This document shows positions 6,859-13,516 of a stretch of DNA of 13,678 bases, piece after piece. Position 1 is the first letter of the stretch. Each line of letters opens with the position of its first letter. The position numbers and the translations under genes are program-made. The notes beneath the pieces are model-generated. The model worked only from the letters and a program-made list of their open reading frames with translations, did not search any database and had not been told where the DNA came from. Source of the stretch: Candidatus Zixiibacteriota bacterium (GTDB lineage: Bacteria > Zixibacteria > MSB-5A5 > GN15 > FEB-12); NCBI GenBank assembly GCA_029932795.1, contig JAOZPL010000006.1:4627-18304 (forward strand), given 5' to 3'.

Positions 6859-8301
6859 ATGCCGAGATACGTTCTGACTTTTTCATTATTAGTAGCCGCT
6901 TTGGCATTGTTCCCGGGGCTCGGCTGCGAAGACCGTGGCACAGGCGTACCGCTGATGTCTTACGACACCGATGATCCATACGCCCACTGGGGGATCAACA
7001 CCCTTGCGGATCACTCCTATGACAAGGACCTGGCGCTTCAGTTACGAAACGCAGATGAAATGTGGCTTGGCTCATTGTACACGCCGCGCGTCTCCATGTC
7101 ACCTGCCTACGGCGGCGAAGACAGAATAACACCGCTTCTCATCCTTCTGCCCCCACAGGACGGCGACAAGTTCCACTTCTTCAAGGCCGGTTTGTTTGAG
7201 CTGGTTCAGGAGATGATCGCTTCCGGAGAAATCCAACCGATGCACATCTACTGTCCGGCCAACGCTCTTGCTTTCGGTGGTTTCTTTTACGGCAACAGCA
7301 TGCCGGCCGGTCGGACTGACAGCATTCTGGGGGATCGGATGATGTCCTGGCTGCAGACAAACTATCCCAACATTGACCCGCGTGCATCCAAACATGGAAT
7401 CGGAGGCTTTGGCATGGGTGCCTACGGGGCTTTCCGGGCAACATTTAAGCACCCCGGTACGTTCAGCTCCATCAGTGTAACCGACGGCCCGCTCGACTTT
7501 GATGGCCCGGGCAACCACACCGGTCTGATGGAACTTTTCGATGATGCCATGTCCGAACAGCAGTCACTGACGGACTACAACACTTTAACGGCCGTGCTCA
7601 CCGAGATCGGCACCCTCATTGACACGACCCTCGACACCATCGATGACACTACCATCGACACAACCGTCGACACCATCACCCTTATCGACACCAGCTATGC
7701 TCCCCTCGACACTTTCACATACAAGAAGTTCGACAGTGGCGACGCTTACATCTCGCTTCCTCTCTCCCGCCTTTTCATCGGCGGCGCCCTGGCGTTCTCG
7801 CCACACGACACGCTCGTGAACTGGGACTACAACGAGTATCAGGACTATGTAATCTACTCGAAGCTCACCATTGATGACACGAGCACTCTCATAACCGATG
7901 TCGTTCACCGCGAGTATGGCGAGCCGGGTGACGATGAATTCGATTTCGATTTCCATCTTCCCTTCTGTGATACGGCCGGCACCGGCTGGCCTCACTTCCA
8001 ACCGGACCCAACTATCTGGCCATTGTGGATGCGAAATAACCTGGACTCACTGCACGAGTCGGCCAGTGTTTTCAGACCGCTCACGGGGGTCGACATCTGG
8101 ATAGGCACCAATCCCGACGCCAAATGGAACTACCACGAAATGACTGAATCGTGGATCAAGACTCTTACCGAAGACTTCAACTATGATGTTGAAGTCTATC
8201 ATTACGGGAGTTTCAATGGCAAGCCGGTTACCGATGATGAGTATCTCTACGACCTGCTTCGTCAGATCCTCATTTTCCACTCGAAGAGCTTCGAGAATTA
8301 A
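6859..8301 (+). CDS. Lipoprotein with esterase-D-like alpha/beta-hydrolase fold, nucleophile Ser replaced by Gly
   Basis: The 480-residue product starts with a lipoprotein signal ending in GLGC (Cys23), so it is probably a membrane-anchored lipoprotein. Residues about 90-215 resemble the esterase D / S-formylglutathione-hydrolase group: LLILLPP, a helical stretch, then GIGGFGMGAYGAFRATFKHPGTF (180-202). In active members that elbow reads G-x-S-x-G-G/A. Here Gly185 (GGC, 7411-7413) stands where Ser belongs. The usual C-terminal His motif (GGHxW-like) is not recognisable either; the matching area reads VEVYHYGSFNGK. Residues 254-286 form an Asp/Thr-rich insertion of repeated (I/V/L)DT units. 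The protein is probably a binding or structural relative rather than an esterase. AGGAG lies 8 bases before the ATG, overlapping the stop of the FadL-type gene, and a strong terminator follows. A function with the barrel is inferred from position only. Confidence 0.7.
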   Translation: MPRYVLTFSLLVAALALFPGLGCEDRGTGVPLMSYDTDDPYAHWGINTLADHSYDKDLALQLRNADEMWLGSLYTPRVSMSPAYGGEDRITPLLILLPPQDGDKFHFFKAGLFELVQEMIASGEIQPMHIYCPANALAFGGFFYGNSMPAGRTDSILGDRMMSWLQTNYPNIDPRASKHGIGGFGMGAYGAFRATFKHPGTFSSISVTDGPLDFDGPGNHTGLMELFDDAMSEQQSLTDYNTLTAVLTEIGTLIDTTLDTIDDTTIDTTVDTITLIDTSYAPLDTFTYKKFDSGDAYISLPLSRLFIGGALAFSPHDTLVNWDYNEYQDYVIYSKLTIDDTSTLITDVVHREYGEPGDDEFDFDFHLPFCDTAGTGWPHFQPDPTIWPLWMRNNLDSLHESASVFRPLTGVDIWIGTNPDAKWNYHEMTESWIKTLTEDFNYDVEVYHYGSFNGKPVTDDEYLYDLLRQILIFHSKSFEN

Positions 8302-8321
8302 CTCTTTATACAAGAGCTACC

Positions 8322-8354
8322 AAGCCCGGGGAACAACATTCTCCGGGCTTTTTT
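8322..8354 (+). terminator. Intrinsic terminator after lipoprotein gene
   Basis: AAGCCCGGGGA (8322-8332) pairs with TCTCCGGGCTT (8340-8350) through about 10-11 bp with one G-T pair and a 7-base loop. It is followed by a run of T (8349-8354). It lies 20 bases after the stop codon and closes the FadL-type/lipoprotein operon. Confidence 0.9.
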
Positions 8355-8472
8355 CTGCCGCTCGCCGGTTGAGAGAACAAGTACTATTTATCCGGAATCC
8401 CCAGCCGTGGTCTCAGCAGCGGCGCGGGCCGGCGGATCGCTCAAATTCCATCAGCCAACCCTGAAAAAACAT

Positions 8473-8502
8473 TTGACAAAGGCCGGGGGGGGATTCTAAA
8501 AT
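8473..8502 (+). promoter_or_regulatory. Sigma-70-type promoter with G8 spacer tract
   Basis: TTGACA (8473-8478) is a perfect -35 element. TAAAAT (8497-8502) matches five of six -10 positions. The 18-bp spacer contains eight consecutive G (8485-8492). Transcription would start near 8509, about 35 bases before the zinc-finger-like small gene. Confidence 0.75.
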
Positions 8503-8543
8503 TATCCGCAAAACGGGACTACTGAAAAGGACCAGAGGATAAA

Positions 8544-8714
8544 ATGTTTTGCCCTTATTGCGGCGAGAAGATTATAGGGAAACCGGTCAAACAGAGCGGG
8601 GAGTATTTCTGCTCGCTTGAGTGTGCCAACCGCGCCTCCGGATTTGAGTCTGAAGAGGCTGACGAATACTACGAAGAATGTCCGGTTGAAGATATCTTCG
8701 AAGATGATGAGTAA
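8544..8714 (+). CDS. Small four-cysteine zinc-finger-like protein with acidic tail
   Basis: This 56-residue gene is supported by a near-consensus promoter and by AGAGG 5 bases before the ATG. The product starts MFCPYCGEKIIGK and continues to YFCSLECANRAS, giving Cys3-x2-Cys6 and Cys23-x3-Cys27, a likely single zinc site of zinc-ribbon/treble-clef type. The second knuckle resembles the YFCSxxC pattern of TRASH/MYM-like and related short zinc proteins. After residue 33 the tail is strongly acidic (about 15 Asp/Glu in 23 residues, ending EDDE) with a fifth cysteine at 46. The role is unknown; a protein- or nucleic-acid-binding adaptor would fit, but that is inference. It converges on greA, with 24 bases between their stops. 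Confidence 0.85.
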   Translation: MFCPYCGEKIIGKPVKQSGEYFCSLECANRASGFESEEADEYYEECPVEDIFEDDE

Positions 8715-8729
8715 AAACAGCCCCTGCTG
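8713..8729 (-). terminator. Possible short terminator of greA
   Basis: After the greA stop the minus strand reads CAGC-AGGG-GCTG (8729-8718), followed by TTTTT (8717-8713). The stem is only 4 bp, but position and T-run fit an intrinsic terminator. It overlaps the 3' end of the convergent small gene. Confidence 0.4.
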
Positions 8730-8738
8730 GCAGTCTCA

Positions 8739-9215
8739 TTATTTGCGTGATATCTTCAGGATTTCATACGTCACCCGGCCGGCCGGAATCGGGATTTCCA
8801 CCGTATCACCTTCGGATTTCCCCAGCAGGGCAGTCCCAATGGGTGACTTTACGGAGATAATATCGTTATCGACATCCACCTCGTCGGGCGGGACAATAGT
8901 GTACTCGATCTCCTCGCCATCCTTGATATCTTTCACCAGCACTTTGGCAAACAGGTAGACTTTATCGCCCGGAATCTTGTCAGCGTCAATTGTCCGGACA
9001 CGCGAGAGTTTGTCCTCCAGCTCGGCGATCTTTCCCTCGAGATGCCGCTGAGCTTCTTTGGCTGCGTGGTATTCGGCGTTTTCTGTTAGATCCCCGAGCT
9101 CCATAGCTCGTTTTATTTCCTTGACCAGCTTGGGGCGCTCTTCAAATTTCAGCCTTCTCAACTCAGCCTCGAGTTTCAGGCGGCCCTCTTTAGACAGATA
9201 GACAGGTTCGGTCAT
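8739..9215 (-). CDS. greA: Transcription elongation factor GreA
   Basis: GreA rescues backtracked RNA polymerase by stimulating cleavage of the transcript's 3' end. The 158-residue product has the usual length and two-domain layout. An N-terminal coiled coil (about 1-75) carries the tip motif GDLTENAEYHAAKEAQ with the acidic pair Asp42 and Glu45 (Asp41/Glu44 in E. coli). The C-terminal FKBP-like domain ends in SPIGTALLGKSEGDTVEIPIP, a strong family signature. It starts 23 bases after the symporter gene and could be read through from it. There is no Shine-Dalgarno sequence before its ATG, and a promoter-like sequence ends only about 9 bases upstream. Confidence 0.97.
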   Translation of the reverse strand: MTEPVYLSKEGRLKLEAELRRLKFEERPKLVKEIKRAMELGDLTENAEYHAAKEAQRHLEGKIAELEDKLSRVRTIDADKIPGDKVYLFAKVLVKDIKDGEEIEYTIVPPDEVDVDNDIISVKSPIGTALLGKSEGDTVEIPIPAGRVTYEILKISRK

Positions 9216-9224
9216 ACGACAATC

Positions 9225-9253
9225 AATATAATCATATTTCAGTTCTCAGGCAA
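9225..9253 (-). promoter_or_regulatory. Possible greA promoter giving a near-leaderless mRNA
   Basis: On the minus strand, TTGCCT (9253-9248, -35, four of six) and TATATT (9230-9225, -10, five of six) are separated by exactly 17 bases. Initiation about 7 bases after the -10 would fall near 9218, within about 3 bases of the greA ATG. This agrees with the missing Shine-Dalgarno sequence. The -35 lies inside the end of the symporter gene. Confidence 0.45.
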
Positions 9254-10630
9254 CGCCAGAGCTTCTCGGCGCTTGCTGAACATGAAGAAGACAATAGATA
9301 ACGTGACGCCGGGGAAAATCGGTTGCAGCCCCAGCCAGTAGCCACCGTCAGCGTTTACATACTTCGATAAATACCACAGCAGCGACAACATGCCACTGAT
9401 AATAATCATCGAAAAGGCAGCCCCTGCCGACAGGCGCCGGCGACCGACATACGAGAAAAAGACCGGCACCAGCAGTGCCGGGGTACCTATCGAACCGAAT
9501 ACGTACCATATGTCAACCACCGACCGAAAGAAAACAGCAAACGCAACCGCCAGGAAAGCCGACAGGATTAAGCCAACCTGAGAATACAGCACGATTCTAT
9601 GTTCATCCAGATTGAACAGACGCCCGACAATGTCATTGCCAAATGTGGTCGCCGCGATAAACGAGTAAGAGTCAACTGTTGACATGATGGTGGCCAGCAG
9701 GGTCAATGCAAACAGGCCGAGTAGACCCACCGGCAGAACCTGTAATGCCAACGCCGGATATGAGGCCACCGGGTCGACTAGGCCGGGCAGAATCGCTTTT
9801 GCATAGAGACCGCAGCTGGTAGTAAGAAAATCGAAGAACGCCCAGCAGGCGATGGAGATCAGAATACCGGTCCGGGCTGTGCCGGCGTCTCTGGCGGCGT
9901 AGCAGCGTTGATAGAAAGCCGGTTCGATCAGAGTTGCCAGCGCGATCACGTACCAGGTCGCGATGTACCAGATCGAGTTGCCGCCATGCCAGGTGAGGTG
10001 TTGCGCGGGCAGAGAGCTGGCCAGAAAATCAAAGGCGCCATATCTCGTGACCAACATCACCAGGAGAACAACAAAACCAAGAAACATCAGTCCGAATTGA
10101 AAAAGATCAGTCCGGACCACCGAACGAAAGCCTCCCATATACACATAGATGATGGAGAAGAGGGTTCCGGCTGTAACACCTAACCAGAACGGCCATCCAA
10201 AAAGGGATTCGCACAAAACACCAAGCATGAGCACGTACGCGGCGGGGACGGTCATCAGGTAAATGATGATTGAGCCAAGCACGGCCGTCTTGTTGCCGTA
10301 TGCCTGCGCGAGCCGCTCGGGAATAGTAAGTACCTCAGACTGGCGAGCTTTTTTTGCCAGAAAGAGGGCAAACAGAAAAGCCGCCAGGTAGTACGGCAGC
10401 CCGAATACCAGCCAGTTGGACAGGCCAAAACGGTAGCTGTACTCACCCACGCCAAGTATGCCACCGTACCAGGTCGAGACCAGCGAGGCGACAAAGGCGG
10501 GCAGAGTAAGCATCCGCCCGCCCACAATCAACTCGGTGGTTGAACTGTCCCGCCGCAGTCTTCTGTAGAAGCCGATCAGCAGCAGCGCCGCCAGGTAGAT
10601 AACGACAAGACAGTAATCAACAACATGCAT
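9239..10630 (-). CDS. Sodium:solute symporter (SSS family), predicted thiamine-type transporter
   Basis: The 463-residue product is an inner-membrane protein with about 13 hydrophobic segments. It carries SSS features: VGGRMLTLPAFVASLVSTWYGG near residues 36-57, a YMGGFRSVVRTD segment (about 164-175, typical YTVxGGxxAVxxTD region), and LLATIMSTVDSYSFIAATTFGND, the conserved Na+-site helix with its Ser/Thr pair. It probably moves a small organic solute into the cytoplasm with sodium. The gene starts 6 bases after the receptor stop, so the two are likely translationally coupled; no strong Shine-Dalgarno sequence precedes it. The upstream TPP riboswitch points to thiamine or a precursor such as HMP. 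SSS symporters under TPP control have been predicted as thiamine transporters before (ThiV), but I cannot tell from sequence whether this protein is orthologous to that group. Confidence 0.88.
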   Translation of the reverse strand: MHVVDYCLVVIYLAALLLIGFYRRLRRDSSTTELIVGGRMLTLPAFVASLVSTWYGGILGVGEYSYRFGLSNWLVFGLPYYLAAFLFALFLAKKARQSEVLTIPERLAQAYGNKTAVLGSIIIYLMTVPAAYVLMLGVLCESLFGWPFWLGVTAGTLFSIIYVYMGGFRSVVRTDLFQFGLMFLGFVVLLVMLVTRYGAFDFLASSLPAQHLTWHGGNSIWYIATWYVIALATLIEPAFYQRCYAARDAGTARTGILISIACWAFFDFLTTSCGLYAKAILPGLVDPVASYPALALQVLPVGLLGLFALTLLATIMSTVDSYSFIAATTFGNDIVGRLFNLDEHRIVLYSQVGLILSAFLAVAFAVFFRSVVDIWYVFGSIGTPALLVPVFFSYVGRRRLSAGAAFSMIIISGMLSLLWYLSKYVNADGGYWLGLQPIFPGVTLSIVFFMFSKRREALALPEN

Positions 10631-10636
10631 GTCGAG

Positions 10637-13171
10637 TTAGAACATTTCCAGCTTCACCTGGCCATAAAACGAACGCTCGGCGGCCACAAAATATGCCACC
10701 CAGCCGTCAACCCTTACCAGCTCACCTTGCTCACGGGAAGCCCAGTTCTCGGCGTATGATGCTGTTGTCTCGTACTTTTTGTCAAACAGATTGTCAACAC
10801 GAAGCGTTAAAGTGAGGCATCCGAGTCTAAGGAAATCCTTCCATCTTACAGACGCTGAAGCTGAAGACACAAAGACCGGGTCGATCGAAAACTCTTTGAT
10901 GTTCCACAGGTCAGCGTACTGGCGGCCGATGAAGCGACCGTACCATGTTAGCCTTAGCCAGTCCCCATTATAATCCATAACCACATTACCGAGGTATTTC
11001 GGGAAATTGGGAAGCTTTTTGTCTCTGCAATTTACCGATTCCTTAAGGGTTATGGTATCTATAGGTATCCCCAATGTGTCGACAACAACCGAATCCAACG
11101 AATAGGTAAGGAAGTAATCCTTGATGTTGTTGTAATTGTACGAGAAATTGCCGTTGATGATAAGTTCGTCTGCAAGCTCAACAACACCACTCAATTCAAT
11201 GCCGGAACGGTAAGAACCATCAACGTTGATAGTCACATCCCGCCCCTCGCTGGAGCCGGCATACTCCAGTATTTCATTCTGAAAATCCATATAGAACAGG
11301 TTTGCTCCAAGGGAATATCTCCCCGCGCGATAACTGCCACCCAGCTCGAAATCATAAAGTCGTTCCGGGTCAGCGGTCGGGTCGCCGGATGCTGTGTATA
11401 TAACACCTCCGGGATACGTACCGATGGAGTCGATCCTCTCCAGTGACGGGAACTCGCCTGGCTTGTTGGCATCATAGATATCATCATCGTTGGGTGCACG
11501 CGAGGCCACCGCAGCGTTGGTGTACAGGCTCACCTGCTCATTCAGCTTGTAGTTCAAACCGACCCTGGGGGAGAAGAACAACCAGTCAACATCGAAGATA
11601 TAACCGGGGAAGGGGCCGATCCTATTCTGATTAAAGGAGTAACGCTCATACCTGACCTGGGCCGTGATCTGAGCACTCAGTTGTTCAGTCAGTTTGAAAT
11701 ACTCTTGTCCATACAGAGAAGCCACCCGCTTTTTAGCGTAATGGTTATAGTATTGATGGCGCGGACTGAGGGTATCTTCGATATGCTGCGCCCAGACCAC
11801 CTCACCCCAGTGATCGGAATCAAAGAGATAGAACGAACCACCCACTGAATGCGACCCTCGTTCATGCTGGATATCCAGACGAGGGTCCCAACCATACTGG
11901 TTTTTGTAAACCCATTTCTGACGGACCAGATCACCTGACGCCTGCCCACCGGTTAACGAAATATCAATGCTGTAATCTGCATAATCCTGACACGGTTTGA
12001 ACTGTTCATAGTACCCTTTGCCCCGGATATAATACAGCGTGTTGGAAAGAGTCATCCGGTCATTGATCTTGTACCTGTTGTGCAATTGATAATGCGGTTG
12101 GTTGAAATTGTCCGTGGCGTTACCGTAGGTAAGAGGTTCGTAGCCCTCGATGCCCGGGTTGGTACGGCGGTTGACCCTGAGCGTTTCCCGATCAACACCA
12201 TAATACGCCAGATGCATACGCATAGGACCGCCGTAGATGTGCAGTTCGGTGACCATGCGTGGATCGAGACGAGCCACTGAAAAGTAGTATGACCAGCCTC
12301 TGTACCAGCTATTCTCACGGTAACCGCCCGTTTTCTGTTTGGAAAAACGTCCGCCAAACAGCCAGCGGCTATCGATCAGGCCTGAAGAATACTCCAAGCT
12401 CTGCTTGTAGATGTCGCTGACCGACTTGCCACCGGATGTATACTCACCATAGCCGGTCGACAAGGTCACTTTGCGATGGCGGTTAAGGCTGCTGGTGACG
12501 ATGTTGATTGCACCGCCAAACGAAGCGTCGCCGTAAAGCGAATTGCCCACCCCCCGCTGAACCTGAATATCCGTGATATTGGCGGCGAAATCCGGCAGGT
12601 CAACAAAATATGTGGCATGGTCTTCCGGATCATTCAGGGGCACACCATTGATGTAGGTCGCAATCCGCTTATCATCAAATCCCCGGATCTTGACATAGCT
12701 GTAGCCAAGCGGAGTGCTACCGTCAGTATAAACATACAGGTTTGGTGTTGATTCCAGGAGCAGCGGAAATTCACCCACGGTGTAATCGCGCTCGATGTCA
12801 TCCTGAGAGAAGTTATCAAAGGCAATCGGGGTTATACCCGGTCTGGCCCTCTCGGCAGTGACCACGATATTCCCAATTTCGTAATACATCATATCCAGCG
12901 TGACAGTTGGTGGAATTTCACTCACCCGAAACAGGCGCGGCTTGAAGCCGACGGCCGAGAATGTCACCCGCTTGACCTCGTCGGTGAGTTGCAGAGTGAA
13001 TTCTCCTGCTTTATCGGTCATTGTGCCGACCGCAGTGACATTTGTAACGACCGAGACGCCGAGCAGCGGTTCCCCGTGGACATTGACGACCCTGCCACTG
13101 ATGGTATCGGCACCAACAGAGGACGCCATCCATGTAAACGCCAGGGCCAAGAGGAGGTTAGCTTCTTTCAT
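10637..13171 (-). CDS. TonB-dependent outer-membrane receptor, TPP-riboswitch controlled
   Basis: The 844-residue product is an active-transport barrel. A signal peptide (about 1-21, SSVGA/DTISG) is followed by a carboxypeptidase-regulatory-like beta-sandwich (about 22-95: ISGRVVNVHGEPLLGVSV, DKAGEFTL). A TonB-box-like NIVVTA lies at 101-106. The plug domain (about 110-230) contains VKIRGFDDKRIATYINGVPLND and IQVQRGVGNSLYGDASFGGAINIVT. The barrel contains VDNLFDKKYETTASYAENW near the end and finishes in Phe, as outer-membrane barrels do. Its start has GAGG 8 bases upstream, inside a small hairpin, and a TPP riboswitch precedes it. The substrate is therefore probably thiamine or a precursor, carried across the outer membrane and handed to the adjacent symporter. 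TonB/ExbBD are not in the window. Confidence 0.93.
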   Translation of the reverse strand: MKEANLLLALAFTWMASSVGADTISGRVVNVHGEPLLGVSVVTNVTAVGTMTDKAGEFTLQLTDEVKRVTFSAVGFKPRLFRVSEIPPTVTLDMMYYEIGNIVVTAERARPGITPIAFDNFSQDDIERDYTVGEFPLLLESTPNLYVYTDGSTPLGYSYVKIRGFDDKRIATYINGVPLNDPEDHATYFVDLPDFAANITDIQVQRGVGNSLYGDASFGGAINIVTSSLNRHRKVTLSTGYGEYTSGGKSVSDIYKQSLEYSSGLIDSRWLFGGRFSKQKTGGYRENSWYRGWSYYFSVARLDPRMVTELHIYGGPMRMHLAYYGVDRETLRVNRRTNPGIEGYEPLTYGNATDNFNQPHYQLHNRYKINDRMTLSNTLYYIRGKGYYEQFKPCQDYADYSIDISLTGGQASGDLVRQKWVYKNQYGWDPRLDIQHERGSHSVGGSFYLFDSDHWGEVVWAQHIEDTLSPRHQYYNHYAKKRVASLYGQEYFKLTEQLSAQITAQVRYERYSFNQNRIGPFPGYIFDVDWLFFSPRVGLNYKLNEQVSLYTNAAVASRAPNDDDIYDANKPGEFPSLERIDSIGTYPGGVIYTASGDPTADPERLYDFELGGSYRAGRYSLGANLFYMDFQNEILEYAGSSEGRDVTINVDGSYRSGIELSGVVELADELIINGNFSYNYNNIKDYFLTYSLDSVVVDTLGIPIDTITLKESVNCRDKKLPNFPKYLGNVVMDYNGDWLRLTWYGRFIGRQYADLWNIKEFSIDPVFVSSASASVRWKDFLRLGCLTLTLRVDNLFDKKYETTASYAENWASREQGELVRVDGWVAYFVAAERSFYGQVKLEMF

Positions 13172-13177
13172 GACAGA

Positions 13178-13195
13178 AACCTCGCGCTAAAGGTT
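13178..13195 (-). promoter_or_regulatory. Shine-Dalgarno-sequestering hairpin before the receptor gene
   Basis: In the receptor leader, AACCT (13195-13191) pairs with AGGTT (13182-13178) around an 8-base loop. The GAGG Shine-Dalgarno sequence (13183-13180) lies in the loop/3' arm. No T-run terminator lies between aptamer and start codon, so this hairpin is the best candidate for a translational expression platform. The stem is only 5 bp. Confidence 0.45.
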
Positions 13196-13265
13196 GACAG
13201 CTCCGCAAGATTCCATCCTGAATCGACAGGTAAGCCTACAAGGCTCGGGGGATGCAAGCAACATC

Positions 13266-13347
13266 TCCGTTTCCCTACGCCGGTATTACCCGGATCAGGT
13301 CAGGGGGTATGATCTCAGGCGGTACTTTCTACGCCACCCCCAACAGA
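13266..13347 (-). promoter_or_regulatory. TPP (thiamine pyrophosphate) riboswitch, THI element
   Basis: On the minus strand the conserved THI-box blocks appear in order: a GGGGGTGGCG stem, CTGAGATCATA, CCCCC, GACCTGATCCGG, GTAATACCGG, CGTAGGGA. Predicted pairings are P1 TCTGTT/AACGGA (13347-13342 with 13271-13266), P2 GGGGG/CCCCC, a P3 stem GGCG/CGCC with a short loop, and P4/P5 CCGG/CCGG around GTAATA. CTGAGA (13318-13313) contacts the pyrimidine ring and the GCGTAGGGA side the pyrophosphate in known structures. It lies about 95 bases before the receptor start. With TPP bound, expression of the receptor-symporter pair should be repressed. Confidence 0.95.
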
Positions 13348-13349
13348 AC

Positions 13350-13378
13350 CATTTATCGATTCCAATTACGCACAATAA
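13350..13378 (-). promoter_or_regulatory. Possible promoter of the thiamine uptake operon
   Basis: The minus strand has TTATTG (13378-13373), a 17-base spacer and TAAATG (13355-13350), ending just before the riboswitch. Both elements match only partly, and the predicted start would fall slightly inside P1, so this is tentative. Confidence 0.3.
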
Positions 13379-13399
13379 CTCCCTGCGCGCAAGCAGTTT

Positions 13400-13442
13400 T
13401 TACCGCTCGCCTTCAAGGATTCTGTAGAACAGAATGCGGTAA
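13400..13442. repeat. Nested inverted repeats upstream of the riboswitch
   Basis: An inner palindrome ATTCTGT-AGA-ACAGAAT (13419-13435) is flanked by TTACCGC (13400-13406) and GCGGTAA (13436-13442), also perfect inverses. A 12-base spacer lies on the left and none on the right. No T-run follows in the direction of the PC4-like gene. It could be an operator or an inefficient transcript-end hairpin. The rest of 13348-13516 shows no gene. Confidence 0.5.
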
Positions 13443-13516
13443 GATATGCGCAATCCTATGCGGCAACATGCCCCTGATAGTCTGACGCCTGCCGGGGACT
13501 CACACGAAAGACGAGA

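Noticed and set aside
7585..8001. 138-codon minus-strand frame opposite the lipoprotein gene
   Set aside because: Its valine/glycine/aspartate-rich translation is the mirror of the GAC/ATC-rich DT repeats; the plus-strand gene has signal peptide, ribosome-binding site and terminator.
8356..8472. Search for a gene or RNA between the lipoprotein terminator and the small-gene promoter
   Set aside because: No start with ribosome-binding site, no hairpin-plus-T-run and no recognisable repeat was found.
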